Positions 41,528 to 53,562 of a DNA stretch of 64,000 nucleotides are shown one piece after another; position 1 is the stretch's first letter, and every line of letters begins with the position of its first letter. Location: the NCBI GenBank assembly GCA_964036045.1, contig OZ038383.1:117080431-117144430 (forward strand), in the 5' to 3' direction. The notes beneath the pieces are model-generated. The model saw only the letters and a list, made by a program, of their open reading frames with translations. It made no database searches and was not told the DNA's origin. The stretch is from Eutreptiella sp. 'Long Island Sound 2002'. Lineage: Eukaryota; Euglenozoa; Euglenophyceae; Eutreptiales; Eutreptiaceae. A program made the translations under genes and the position numbers.

Positions 41528-43030
41528 ATCTTATACTTATTTTATGTTGGAGATGGATGGAATCGACTTCTTGCTCTTTGCCAAGACAACATTGATTTGG
41601 TGAAGGTTATCACTCCTTCTTGCACTTCCCCCAATCCATTCTTGGCAAAATATTTAATTCGAAAAAATTCTTGAAGGTCACCAACACCTCATTTGAAGGT
41701 CACTCGACTCGAATTTACATGGGTTCGAATTTACTTCGACCTCTATGACGACCTCATGCTCTTTGCCAAGACTACATTGGTGTGGTGAAGGTTAATACTC
41801 CACTTGGCCATTTCTTGCACTTCCCCCAACCCATTGTGGGCGACCTATTTAATTCGAAAAAAATTTTTCTTGAACCCACACCCTATTTCGAGGTCGCTCG
41901 ACTTGAATTTGCATGAGTTCGAATTTATTTCGACCTCTATTGCACACATTTTTATGCTTTTTGTTGGCCTATTTTTGACTCTTTGGCCATTTTGCATGTG
42001 TGCACATTATGCATTTTCCCCCAAGTGCTACAGGTGAGGTTGTTGAGTTCGAAAAAATTATTTTTCAACACCAACACCCTATTTCGAGGTCGCTCGACTC
42101 GAATTTGCATGAGTTCGAATTTGTTACGACCTCTATTGCACACATTTTTATGCTTTTTCTTGGCCTATTTTTGCCTTTTTGGCCATTTTGCATGTGTGCA
42201 CATTCTGTGTGTACCCCCAAGTCACACAACAAGTTGTGTAGACTTTGAATAATTATGAAGTGTGTACACCCACCCTATTTGAGAGTCACTCGACTCAAAT
42301 ATGTGCGAGTTTGAATTTTTTTCGAATTTTATTGCATACTTTTTTGGGCTTTGTTTTGGCCATTTTTGACATTTTTGGCCATTTTTAGCATTTCCTCACG
42401 TGTCACTCCCCCCAAATTATTTTGGGTTGGGAAACTAAGCCCAAATAAATTCAACGAAGGGGCATACACCCTATTTCGAATATGCCCCACTCGAATATGC
42501 ATGATTTCGAATTTTTTTCGAACTCAATTGTACATATCTTTGGGCTTTATTTTGGCCATTTTTGACATTTTTGGCCATTTTTAGCATTTCCTCACGTGTC
42601 ACTCCCGCCAGATTATTTTGGGTTGGGAAACTAAGCCCAAATAAATTCGACGAAGGGGCATACACCCTATTTCGAATATGCCCCAATGGAATATGCATGA
42701 TTTCGAATTTATTTCGAACTCCATTGTACATATTTTGAGGCTTTGTTTTGGCCATTTTTGACATTTTTGGCCAATATCAACATGTATTGATATGCCACAC
42801 CCCCCAATCTTTTTTGGAGTGGTGGACAAAGCCCAAAATAATTCAAAAGGGATCATGCACCCATGCACCCTATTTCGAATGTGCTTGACACAATTGTGCA
42901 CATGGTTCGAATTCATATGAGTGCATTGACCCACTTTTTTGATGATTGTTTTGGTCACGTTTTGGCACTTTTTGATCAATATTTGGGCCATAGTGACCAA
43001 ATTAGCATATCAAGGTATCCATTGCCCCTG
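41528..43030. repeat. 196-bp tandem array inside E2
   Basis: The landmark CCTATTT(C)GA recurs at 41882, 42078, 42274, 42470 and 42666, exactly 196 bp apart. Diverged units lie before (41687) and after (42869). Each unit has TCGA-rich words, a GAATTTATTTCGA block and a TTGGCCATTTT block. Neighbouring units are more alike than distant ones, as expected from unequal exchange. Frames look open in places but do not encode a plausible protein. Confidence 0.9.
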
Positions 43031-44985
43031 TTTTGAGGATGCCGGTCGCGATGAGAATAGTCGTGAGGCTTGAAAAAATGCGAATGACCCTTGAATTTCG
43101 ATTTTTGTGTAAATTTAAAACGCTTTCTCCTTGCCCAACCTACTCACCGCATGCACTCTTTGTGATTTTTTCCTCAACCTACTACATGCTCAAGGAGAGG
43201 TTTTTTTTTATCATCAAGGACTGTATATTAGAGGATGACACCTTGGTTGAAGCCTTGTATGTACATTTGGGAGTGTGGTATGTGTTTGGACCTAACCTTT
43301 CCCTATTGCCTCCAAGTCTCGCGAGACCTCCTGTTTGTCTCTATTTTTTCCCCCTATCTTTGGCAAGTAGGGCCCATCCTCTTGGGATGTGGGATGCCAC
43401 ATTTAAGTTGGTCTTCTTCAAATTACTGGCGCGACTTGACTTTTCATGGACTCTACTCTCCCCACATCACACACACACAAGCATACTCACATACACGTGT
43501 GTTTGCCCCGCCTAATCTTCTTGTGAGATGTCATTTAAGCTTGATGGCCCTCTTCCTCTTTGCCTTCTCTGCATATGTCCAGCACCGAGCACGGGGCTTG
43601 GTGACTGCACGGCGCGTTCGGGGAACGCCCACAACCTCCATTCCTACGGGGACCGGTGCTAGATGGACCATTCCTGGTGTCCCCCCGTTGAAGCCGATCT
43701 ACGGGCACCTGACGTGCGGTATATGCCGGTTACAGGTGGTCATTCACCCCTCCTACACGTGAGCTGTCTGTTGAACAGGGTCAGGGGATCCGCTGCACTT
43801 CGGCCGTAATGTGATGTGGAGCCGCCGACACACAAACAAATCAAGTCTTGGGTGTGCATTGAGCTTGTCTGGTTTGGTGTTTTCTTTCCCCCCTAACCCC
43901 CCATGTGTCCTACGCTCTTCTGCTTGGTCACATCCACACCAACATGTATGGCTGTAGTTCCATACCAGCCCGGAGAGAGCCATGGCCCATCCTCACGGCC
44001 ATAAAAGATACGAGGTTATGTGAGTTGTTGTCTTTTGGGTCCTAAGGGCCCGGGAGGGCAGGTGCTGGCCACGTGAGCTGTCTGTAGGAGGTAGGGAGCC
44101 CACTGCACTTCGGCCGTGAGCTGTCTGCCCCCCCCCCCCATTGACGAGCGGTCAATATTTTTTTTCCCTCACTGGGTACCGCCGCAACAGGCCCCCGCCA
44201 AGACCGCCCACGCCACCGTCTTAGGGGCAAGGGGCTCGCCGGAATGTGCTGTGGTGAGCCCTATGGCGAGATGCAGCGTGTAGGTGAACAAGACCCCCCC
44301 ACCCGAACCTTGCTTGGTGTGCCGTTGAGCCGAGAGTGAGTCTTGTGGCCGGTACCCCCCCCCCCATGGTATGCAACTGAAGGTAGTACTGCTGTGTGAG
44401 CTCTGTTTTCTGCCACGTCCATTTTGGTTGCCGACGGGTAGTCAAGTGCGGCTACGAGGGCGATGGAGGTAGGGTTGAGTTGGGCCCCCATGTGTGACCT
44501 GCGGCAGATATCCCGCCAGGAGAAGGCCACGTGGTGTTCAGCTTCCGCGGGCCCATAACACCCCATATATTCAGGTGCAGTGGTCGCTAAGGCCGTGAAG
44601 GCGTACTTGGGGTAGCACTGGGAGGGTGTGTAAGGAGGGTACACCTGCGGGTTGTGTTGCTGATTCCTGATTTTTGGCTTTTCTGGTGTTCCTGACGCCT
44701 GGAGTGCTAAATTTCTGTCACTCTGGACTCCTGGGGTCCTGAATTCTGTGACTGCTTGCTTTTGTGCTTGCCTGATGGCTGAATTTTTGTCTTTTTGTCT
44801 GAATTTCTGCCCTGTAGGGACCCAAGTGGTGCCGAGGCACTTGCGGTCTTGAACCCGCCCCACCACACCCGCAACCACGCCCACAAAGGGACACATAACC
44901 CCCCCACATCACTGTTTGTGGTCAGCCAATCCTATATGGTTCTGGTTTCAGCCCAAACTTAGGGTTGCACCCTAAGTTCGGTCTT
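43031..44985. other. E2 interior, no coding; 50-bp direct repeat
   Basis: A phrase from ACGTGAGCTGTCTGT to GCACTTCGGCCGT occurs at 43756-43807 and again, shorter, at 44071-44117. C or G runs are at 44128-44139 and 44354-44365. No ORF has recognisable motifs. Confidence 0.6.
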
Positions 44986-44995
44986 GGGAGGGGAG
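44986..44995 (+). other. E2 polypurine tract
   Basis: GGGAGGGGAG directly precedes the 3' LTR. It fixes the element's orientation. Confidence 0.85.
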
Positions 44996-45746
44996 TGCAA
45001 TAGGGTTGGCTTTCCCCCTTTGGGTTACCCCCCACGGCATCGGTCCCAAGACCGATCCAAGCCCCCCACACACACAACATCCCTTTGGGGTGGGATGCAG
45101 TAGATCCTAGGGGTGCTGAACTACTCCTTTTCTCGCCTGGTGCGCGCGCGACACAAATCGCGATCAGGCGTGAGCTTACTGAGTTTTAATTTTCCAATTC
45201 TGATTTCTGTGGGTCTGAATTTACGGGATCGTGGATTTCTGTGGTTTTAGACCCATACAATTTGATTGGTGCCCTTGGTTTGGTGTGACGGGCTGATTTT
45301 GCCGTTCACACATGTTAGAGGTCCGACACACACGAATCTTTGTCGCCGTAGCGTTGCTCGTGGTGTAGAGTACTCAATTGTGTCGCTTTGGTATTAGTAA
45401 AAAACTGAGTGTCTATTTGTTGTGCTCTTGTTTGTATGTTTACTTATCTATTTCATAGATAAGTATAAGATGACATTATGTAAGGTTCATTGTTCGAATG
45501 TTATGTGATACTCTATGTGAGAGAACTTCAACAAGGATCAAGACCAAGTGTGGAAAGTGTCTTTTCTCGCCTTTGTCAATGTGCATTTACTTTGATTGAG
45601 GTTTGTGGTGTCCATCCATGTACCATGCTAAAGAATAGACATCCTTGGTCATTGGCAAGTTGGAACTTTTGGATTTTGAGTTCAAAAATTTCAGAATATC
45701 ATTGGGAGAAAGTTCTTTGAACTGACCCACATGGAAGATCCTTACA
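44996..45746 (+). repeat. E2 3' LTR
   Basis: This 751-bp direct repeat of 40777-41527 is followed by CAGAC and then by the resumed RT of copy A. Confidence 0.95.
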
Positions 45747-46303
45747 CAGACCTCTAGTACAGGAGTTGATTTCCCGAGGGGCAGAAATGGAGGCCCACAT
45801 CGATGACGTGAGTTTGGGTACCAATACACAAGAGGACCATGTCTTTCTCCTCCGTCCATTTCCGCATCAAACTCGGAAAATGCGAGTTCATGAAAGAGGA
45901 GATGGAGTATTTGGGTTTCGACGTGGGGTATGGCTGGTGGAAACCAGCCGCGTCTAAGATGCAGCCCCTACAAGACATGCAGATTCGTGATGTCCCTAAG
46001 AAGGGTCTACATGACGTGAGGAGTTTTGTGGGCGTCTGTAACTTGTATAGGCGCCACATCCACAATTTTACCTACTCCTCTGCGCCTCTCACTGACCTAA
46101 TCAAGAAAACTACCCCCTGGAGGTGGACCGCCAGAGAGGAGGAGTGTTTCCAGGAGTTGCAGAAGAAAATTGCCTCCTCCAACTGCCTGGGCGTACCCCG
46201 CCCTAAGGGCGAGATCGTCCTCATCACTGATGCCAGTGATGTAGGGGGGGGTGGAACGATATACCAGTGGCAAGAGCTTAACGCAGCTAAACTAACCCAC
46301 TAG
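45747..46303 (+). pseudogene. Copy A: RT catalytic end and start of RNase H
   Basis: The frame resumes as PLVQELISRGAEMEAHIDD, whose IDD is the RT catalytic pair (45798-45809). A small deletion or frameshift at about 45845 moves it to the frame of EFMKEEMEYLGF and VRSFVGVCNLYRRHIHNF, the thumb and connection. RNase H begins at GEIVLITDASDVGGGGT. The frame ends at a TAG at 46301-46303, where another shift occurs. Confidence 0.85.
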
Positions 46304-46304
46304 C

Positions 46305-48300
46305 GGACTGAACCGTGATGGCTCCTTGAAGCACGACTATCCTTCCAGTGAGTGGCGGCTTGTGTCACTGGGACACTGGAACCAAGCGCGTTCCAATTAC
46401 AGCACCTACGACCAGGAACTCCTGGCCGGTATGCTGGTGCTCTCATCACAGTCCCGACTATTGGGATCAAATCCTATTGTCTAGCTCTGTGTCCAGGAAC
46501 CGGTGAAGTCTTTTCAGAAGGGCCCACCACCAGAGAAAGCGAAACTAAAACGGTGGTGGAATTACCTGAACCAGTTCAGGTTGACAGTCCATCATATCCC
46601 TGGTATAAAAAATGAACTGTCTGACTATATATCGCGCAACAATTTCGATGCGCTTATTGGTGAGAGCTCTGAAGCACTCGCCAAAGAGGCTTTCTAGCGT
46701 ATGGATGTCCAGCTTGACCTGTCCATGCGGACTGCTGGAATCCTCTAGGGTTGGAGCCTAACTGACTATCAGTCAGCGTATAAAGAAATTCTCCAAACCC
46801 TCAGCACTGGTCTCGAACCCCGTGTCATTGACGGGCACCAGTGGTAGAATAACAACCAGTACCTCTTCTACGAGGACCGTATTGTCGTGCCTGAGGCCCG
46901 ACTTGATGGGTGCCTACAGTGATCCCATCTCAGCTCAGGTCACACTGGCGCTCATTGCTCAGTGGACTTCTTCCGTGAGTGTTTCTACTCTGGTCTAATC
47001 ATGACTGAACTGAGGTCCCGTATGCAGACCATTGTGGATGCTTGTGGCTGTCATGCCAGCAAGCAGGGCAACAGGAGGGATAGGGGATTGATTTCCAGCT
47101 TACCCATACCCTATTGTACTAACTCTCTTCTCTACGTGGATTTCATCCACGTTCCGCGGCTATGATAGTTGCCTAGTGGTCACCTGTGGCCTGTCCCGCT
47201 TCAGCCGTGTGTTCCCTTGCAATAAGAAAATCACAGGTGAGCAGACTGTAAAAATGTTGGTCGAACAATGGTTCGAACCATATGGAGCAGCTAAGCAGGT
47301 GCACTTTGATGAGGATGTACGCATCCGCAGTGACACTGGATGGTACAAACGAAGGCTGAATGCCCTCAACGTTGAGGTAACCACAGGTGTGCCCTATACC
47401 CACACGTCTAACCCTCTTTGTGAGAGACAAAACCGTGTGGTCGAACAGAACCTGCGAATCCTGATGAAACAGGAACGTACCAAAGACTAGGTACGCCTAG
47501 TGCCCTGGGCAATGCTGACCATGAACTCCCAGAGGAGCTCTCCTACGGGTTTCACCACCCACGACCTCTTTCATGGAGGATGACCGGCTTGGTTCGTCAC
47601 AACCCCCTTTCCTGAGGACTTCAAGAGCCCTGTTGGGGACTGGCTGGAACACAAGCAGTCTATGGGTGACCAGGCTGGGACTAACCTCAGACATATCCGT
47701 GACCGTGAACTGAGCCGACGGAATCTCCTACAGCGACCTGCCAGCTTCAAGGTTGGTGACCTTGTTTTGGTACACCATTCACGCCTACCCTCCTGGCCAC
47801 GTAAATGCCTACAAGACCCTTTTTTTTGGCCCTATCCTATCATCAGGATAGATGGATCTAGGATCCATGTCAGCTGCAGTCCAGGTCTAGGTGGTGAACT
47901 ACTTTGTGCACCTAAGCAGTTGAGGCACTATCACTCCCCTGACGATTTGTCCTGGGAGGAGTTGCGCCTCAGCGACAGCCAGGTTGAGCGTATCGACCTA
48001 GAGAACGCTGCCAGCCCAGAGAAGGCAGACGCACTGGAACAGATGACTGCCGCTGAGATGGCAATGGATGGCTACTACGTGGTTGCGGGTATTGCCCGCC
48101 ACGAGTATAAACACGGCTGGAACATTCTAACCCTGTCGGATGGCTAAGGGCTATCTGAGGCGACCTGGTAACCCGTGTCCGCCTTTATAAAGCCAGATGA
48201 GGGTATCAACCCAATCTTTCGGTCCTACCTCGTTGAGAACAACGAGGGACAGCTACTAACCCGTGTTCAGACTCTGTCCCAACGGAAGAGGAAAAACTAA
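46305..48300 (+). pseudogene. Copy A: RNase H, integrase and chromodomain with many stops
   Basis: Frame 46305 reads the end of RNase H (NYSTYDQELLAGMLVL, VHHIPGIKNELSDYISRNNF) with TAG at 46482, 46695, 46746 and 46845 and TGA at 46920. The integrase part follows (SLLYVDFIH); after a shift near 47155 it reads RGYDSCLVVTCGL, KQVHFDEDVRIRSD and CERQNRVVEQN, with TAG at 47488 and TGA at 47581. The C-terminal part 47662-48300 (FKVGDLVLVHHSRLPSW, LLCAPKQLRHYHS, DGYYVVAGIARHEY) has TAA at 48145 and 48169. Copy C is open over this last part. The protein is otherwise well preserved, so many nonsense changes have accumulated among few other changes. Confidence 0.88.
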
Positions 48301-50047
48301 TCTCCTTGTACCTATCTTTTTACTGTGCCTAACCGAACTCAGGATTTTGCAAGCTTCAGGAGGCGGTGGTGAGCCCCAGACATCCCCTCCTCCCGTTGCC
48401 AGTCTCCTTCGGGCCACTCCTGCAAGAGTATTGGCTCCGCCCGGACGTACACTTCCCCCGCACCCAGGGAGACGAAACACTGAGGATCGTCGGAACACCA
48501 CCAGGCCGCTTATCTTGTTTGCAGCCCAACGGTCGGTGCGTCCTATTGCCCCAGCCTGCCACCACGCATTCTCCGCGCAGTGTAGTACCAAGAACGCGCC
48601 CACGCGCTGGACCAGGTACCCGTGGGGTCGGTTCAATCTGGGGTGCTCGCCTCCATACGTCCACCTCAACTCCGGATCACCTGAACACGCTGGCCTACCT
48701 GAAAAGATTCCCCTCTGATTGAGATTCACAGTTGAGGCCCTTTACTCGCAACCCCCTCTGTTTTCCAACCTCCCAGGGGCGGTGAGCACTCTTGTGCTGA
48801 CAGCTAGACCTACTGAGTGTGTGCCAGGACAGGTTCAGGACTCCTGTAGAGCTCCAGTTACGAGGAATGTACTAACTGCCACCCTCAATCGGGTTCGGCA
48901 CTCGAGACACCTACACATCCGCTGCTTGCGGAGCACTGTTCCTGCCATGGCTGTGCCCTGCAGTCCCATGCTTATGGTTGCCAGCGTGAACCAGATGGCC
49001 ACTTATTAGGTTTGCAGCCGGCCAGCAAGTGTGTGCCTTGTTGACCATGTGGGGCATGGGAACTGCCCTGACGATATGACCTTGGGGAGCCGACGAAGAA
49101 CGGTGGATTTCTACTCCAGGAGTGAATGACAAGCAAGGTCTTATGAAGCAAGGTGTGTCCACCCTCCTTGGGGACAAGCGTGCCCACAGTTAGGACCCCT
49201 GACTGGTCCAGACCCATGGGGTTCTACCCTTCCTTACAGGGTTTACCATACCCCTAAGTGTGCTACGTATGTCTGTATGTGTCTCACTTCTCTCCCGGGC
49301 GTGGCTCCCGGAGACCGGGCTTCGTTGACGTCGGACCGAAGGTCCTAATCAGGTACTATTACCACTCCTCTGGCGCCCAGTTTCTGTGCTGGCGCCTATC
49401 CTTGGGAAAAGACGGCAAAAGCCCTACCTACTAGAGGGGAGGGGTGGCCAAGTGTGCTAAGGGCATACAAAACGCCCATTGTTCTAAAAGCCAAAAGCTA
49501 ACGCACTCCCCTGCCCACGTGGAAAAGCACGCGGGACAGGAGACACCACTACACTACACTCACTAACGCCAGCACCAGCCTTCCAAGGCAGGGTGAGCAC
49601 TCATCACTTGCACTCAACTCCTGCCAGGCTTGCTGACCCTAACACCTACACACGCTACTGGGTGTTCATGACAATGAAGTCTCGGGCCCTATTGACCCTC
49701 CTGTGAAAGAACAAGAGAACACAGCGCTACTAAGCAACTGTGGCCTAACAGGGACGCCACTACGCGGGTCCCCCTCACGGCTTGGGGGGAAGGAGTGCTC
49801 TGTTTGCGTGCACAGCGTGTATGTCGAAGATGTCGGACTGCCCTCGCCTCTCACGACTGAGGTGCGGTTTTTGTTGTGATATGCGCAGCATGTTTTAGCG
49901 CTGCAAGGAACTGCACCAATCACCCTCACCTGCCGGACTGCAATGCAAAGACCAATGAACAAGGTAAGTGGCTGAGGAACCAAGGCAGCCTCCACGTATT
50001 ATACGCTTCTTAGGCTGCCCTATAATACGCTGTCCACTTACCCTGTT
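48301..50047 (+). repeat. Copy A 3' untranslated region
   Basis: The region after the polyprotein stop is shared with copy C: 49020-50030 matches about 55236-56290 at high identity, including a block with paired phrases near 49060 and 49480. It is non-coding. Copy A ends abruptly at about 50046, where the LTR at 50048 begins; the 1.4 kb that in copy C separates this point from its LTR (56310-57680) is missing. Confidence 0.75.
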
Positions 50048-50759
50048 AGTAAGAAAAAGTCACTGCCTTGTCTTTCTTGGAGGGCTTGATCCAGGCCAAG
50101 CCCCCTTTAAAACCCTCTTGTTGATGCTAGGACTAACCTAAGTATTTTTGTCACTCTTTTGAAGCCTTTAGTACACTTTCTCAAAGTAACTAGGGTTATA
50201 ACCCTAGCCCCCCCCATGAAGTTCACCCCTACCACTAAACTGAGCGGAGGTACTTTCCTTCATGGAGGATATACCGAAATAAAATAGGCATTTCATGCTT
50301 TCGGCCTTGGAGGTTAAGCCTGGTGATCTCCCACCCCAAGACCCCTATACTCAATTGTTTCCACCACTTATTGTGGTTCTACTTTTTAACTGTTTCTGAA
50401 TTCAGTTGCTTGGCCAAGTCATATTCTGCGTCTGGCCTGACACCTATGCCCCACATTCCTAACCAGCACCATTACACCCAAAAGAGTGCACATGAAGTGC
50501 TTGATGCTATCTTGGAGGCTAGAGTCAGTCCAGTTTTCATATAAAACCTTTTGTATTTTCCATTTGTGATTGAATGTTTGTGTTTATACCTGCTTTGTCT
50601 ATCTGCAGCCCTTCTGTGTTACACTGGATTTCAAACTATCCATTGATTCGATCCACATCCTGTTCTTGCTCTACTTGCTCCTTTGGTTTTGGGATTTCAC
50701 CATCAAAAACCTGCAGGATTTCATCAAAATCTGTAGGGCACTAATCAGGGACATCTTTC
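50048..50759 (+). repeat. LTR copy 1 of the A/B/C family
   Basis: The 712-bp sequence beginning AGTAAGAAAAAG is repeated at 52858 and 57681. It is followed immediately by a primer-binding site, so it serves as the 5' LTR of copy B. Ends are not the canonical TG...CA, so the exact borders are uncertain by a few bases. Confidence 0.8.
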
Positions 50760-50771
50760 TGGTAGCAGAGG
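50759..50771 (+). other. Primer-binding site after LTR copy 1
   Basis: TGGTAGCAGAGG starts at 50760 and matches the complement of the initiator tRNA-Met 3' end, as in E1. Confidence 0.85.
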
Positions 50772-50831
50772 CAAACCCTGAGAATTTTTGGAACCGACTC
50801 TGAGCAGAAGCACAAGAAAAACACACTGAAC

Positions 50832-52857
50832 ATGTCCTACCGAACCTGGCCGATCAGAAGTGTACAAGTTCAACTATCTCACCCAGTGAGTGAACCGCCA
50901 TTCAGAGCAGCATCTGGGTCTCAGGAAGATCCAGAGCACAGAAGGGCGGAACTAAATACACCCAGAACAATCCCATTAACCATGGAAACCTTAGCGGCCC
51001 ATGGTGAAGACAGCCTGCAGAGGCTCCGCAGGCGTGTCGAAGCTTCCATCGCCCGGTCGGCTTGTCCAGCTTCGTCTTCTTCCGAACTTGGAGTTAGTCC
51101 TGAAGAACAAGAGGACCTACGAAGGAGGATGGATGAGTTCATGCTCCACGAAGAGTACCACCTGTCCACTGTAGGAGTAGATGGAGAACTACCTCTTGAT
51201 GCCCTCGGGTCGCCGCCCCAAACTGAGATGGGCTCCTTCCTCTATTCTGGGCCATCTACAGACATAGCGGACACAGTATCACTACTGAGACGACCGAGAG
51301 TACACGAACACCCGAGAGCAAGGCATCCAGACCTGCCGATAGTGGATCCACCTCGCCCAGAGCCCACCCATGGGGCTCTGGATCGTACGGCCGAACTATT
51401 GGCCAAACTTCTATCCGGATCGGAAGACCCGGATGTGACAGCTCTGTCAGAGGCTGTCAAGGCAAAATAGGGTATCACTGAACCCTTACCCAAGCCAGCG
51501 CTACTCTCACCTCCACCAGGATTGAGCACGTTGGCTGATGATCTCAAAAGGTCAAGGGTGTCCAGGTTGCTACCCAAGGTTACTTGCCCCAGCCCTTTTC
51601 ATCCTCGCGCCAGGACAGTCCCTATTGCTGAACTACAGGACGTGCCGGTGACGGAGACTAAGAAAAGAGGGCTGTCAGCCCTGACACCTCTTGCCGGCGT
51701 ATTTCCTTCTCCTTCTGGCCTAACCCCGGGGGTCGGGAAGATGGGCAGACCTATTGCCCAAGGGAACATCAAGCTAGAACTGCCGGAGTTCAACCGGAAC
51801 AATTTGCCTGAATGGGCAGAAGAATTTGCTGAGTTTCTTTTGCTCACTGGCCAATCCCATGTGGATGTGGCCACCAAATGCTCCTTGCTGAAACGCTCCT
51901 GCAAAAAGAAATTTTTGCAAAAACAGGTGAAACAGATTGTGAAAACCTGTTCAACATGGGTAGAGGTACTCCAGAGGTTGGAGAAAACGTTCCCAGTCTA
52001 TGAGACTGACCTCAGTGTGCGCACACAGATAGAGGAGCTACCTATGCTCCCTGAGTTTCCTTCCGCTGCGCAAATCTCTGAATACGTGTGCGACCTGGAG
52101 TATCTGTTTTCACGGATGAACGTGGGCTCGTACGGAGCCACTGAGCCCCACCTGTGGCTCACGAGTAAGATCCCCCAACTTACCTGGGATGACTGCCGCG
52201 CCACCTCTGAGAGGAAAAGCCGGACCCACTCGTACGACGAACTGGTGGACCTGCTGATTGAGCTAGCTCTTGAGAGGCAGAATGACTCCCACATGGAGAA
52301 ATTCCTCAAGAAGCACTTGGGTCGGGGTGGTACCCCTACTCCCGAACGTGGCGAAGAGAAAGGGCCTAAAAATCCCACTAACACCAACCAGGGAGGTTGT
52401 AAAGGGAGGGGTAACCTGCGTGCCATGAATGAGGTTAAACCTGATGCAGGTACACCCCCTTTGTTCTACTGCAAACCTGTCAATGACAAGGGGGGGCCTT
52501 GTCATGCCCCTGACTGCGATCAACGCAGTAGCTGTATGCTGCAGATGAAACAACAGCAGCATACCAAGGATGGGAAACCTGTGACCCATAGGGATCATTT
52601 CAGGTGTACCATCACCTGTGGCTATTGTGGCAAACGTCGTCACTACGAAGACGAATGTCACATAAAGAAACGCGAGAGTGATAAATCAAGCGGCAGGAGG
52701 CTGAACGCCAGAAGACCCAAACACCCACCAAAAACCCTCAGAATGGGGATAAAGGTGGTAAAGGAGGTGGCAAGGGGGGTGGCAAAGGTGGACCCCCTAA
52801 CCCCCAGACGCGCTCATCAGCGCCCGTTGCTACACCCCCTCCTGCTGCTACACCCCC
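50832..52857 (+). pseudogene. gag: Copy B: Gag with CCHC zinc knuckle
   Basis: One frame runs from ATG 50832 to the next LTR, broken by TAG at 51468-51470. The N-terminal 210 codons are acidic and Arg-rich. Beyond the stop come a capsid-like region (KLELPEFNRNNLPEWAEEF, YETDLSVRTQIEEL, GSYGATEPHLWL), a Cys cluster (CHAPDCDQRSSC) and the zinc knuckle CGYCGKRRHYEDEC. Element H's Gag shares this order and several motifs. The frame runs directly into LTR copy 2 at 52858, so everything from the Gag tail through pol is deleted. The tail of the ORF shows a few frameshifted, Pro/Ala-rich codons. Confidence 0.85.
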
Positions 52858-53562
52858 AGTAAGAAAAAGTCACTGCCATGTCTTTCTTGGAGGGCTTGAT
52901 CCAGGCCAAGCCCTTAAAACGCTTTTGTTGATGCTAAGACGAACTTAAGTGTTTTTATCACTCTTTTGAAGCCTAAAGTACACTTTCTCAAAGTTACTAG
53001 GGTTGTAACCCTAGCCCCCCATGAAGTACACCCCTACCACTCAACTGAGCGGAGGTACCTTCCTTCATGGAGGACATACCGAAATAAAATAGGCATTTCA
53101 TGCTTAAGGCCTTGGAGGTTAAGCCTAGTGGTCTCCCACCCCAAGACCCCTATACTCCATTGTGTCTACCACTTATTGTGGTTCTACCTTTCAACTGTTT
53201 CTGAATTCAGTTGCTTGGCCAAGTCATTTTCTGTGTTGGCCTGACATCTATGCCCCACATTCCTAACCAGCACCATTTCATCCAAAAGAGTGCACATGAA
53301 GTGCCTCAAGCTATCTTGGAGGCCTGATTCAGTCCAATTTTCATATAAAATCTTTTGTATTATCCATTTGTGATTGAATATTTGTGTATAAACCTGCATT
53401 GTCTATCTGCAGCCCTTCTGTGTTACACTGGATTCCAAAACAAATCATTGATTCGATCCACATCCTGTTCTTGCTCTACTTGCTGCTTTGGCTTGGGTTT
53501 TCAACTTCAAAACCTGCAGGATTTCATCAAAATATCTAGGGCATAAATCAAGGACATCTTTC
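52858..53562 (+). repeat. LTR copy 2 of the A/B/C family
   Basis: The 705-bp copy has the same start as LTR copy 1 and a similar end, followed by CAGTAGCAGA, a decayed form of the primer-binding site. It sits directly on the truncated gag of copy B. Confidence 0.85.

Larger units (their letters stand above)
40777..45746 (+). mobile_element. E2, non-autonomous LTR element inserted in copy A
   Basis: The 4,970-bp element has two 751-bp LTRs (about 20 differences by eye, about 97 percent identity), TG...CA ends, a polypurine tract at 44986-44995 that sets plus orientation, and near-matching target duplications, CAGAT on the left and CAGAC on the right. The 3.5-kb interior has no RT, integrase or protease; it carries a 196-bp tandem array and other short repeats. 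It must have moved with enzymes supplied by another element. Large non-autonomous elements of this build are known as LARDs in plants. No clear primer-binding site follows the left LTR. Confidence 0.9.

Noticed and set aside
43033-43762. Overlapping plus-strand ORFs in E2 as an element gene
   Set aside because: No retroelement motif, poor composition and competing frames of similar length.
45747-48300. Genetic code change with TAG as a sense codon
   Set aside because: TAG replaces several different expected residues, TAA and TGA occur too, and frameshifts are present, so decay is simpler. The TAG bias is kept as a finding.
50048-53562. LTR1-gag-LTR2 as a complete short non-autonomous element
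   Set aside because: No target duplication flanks it, no polypurine tract precedes LTR2, and gag is cut off mid-frame at the LTR.
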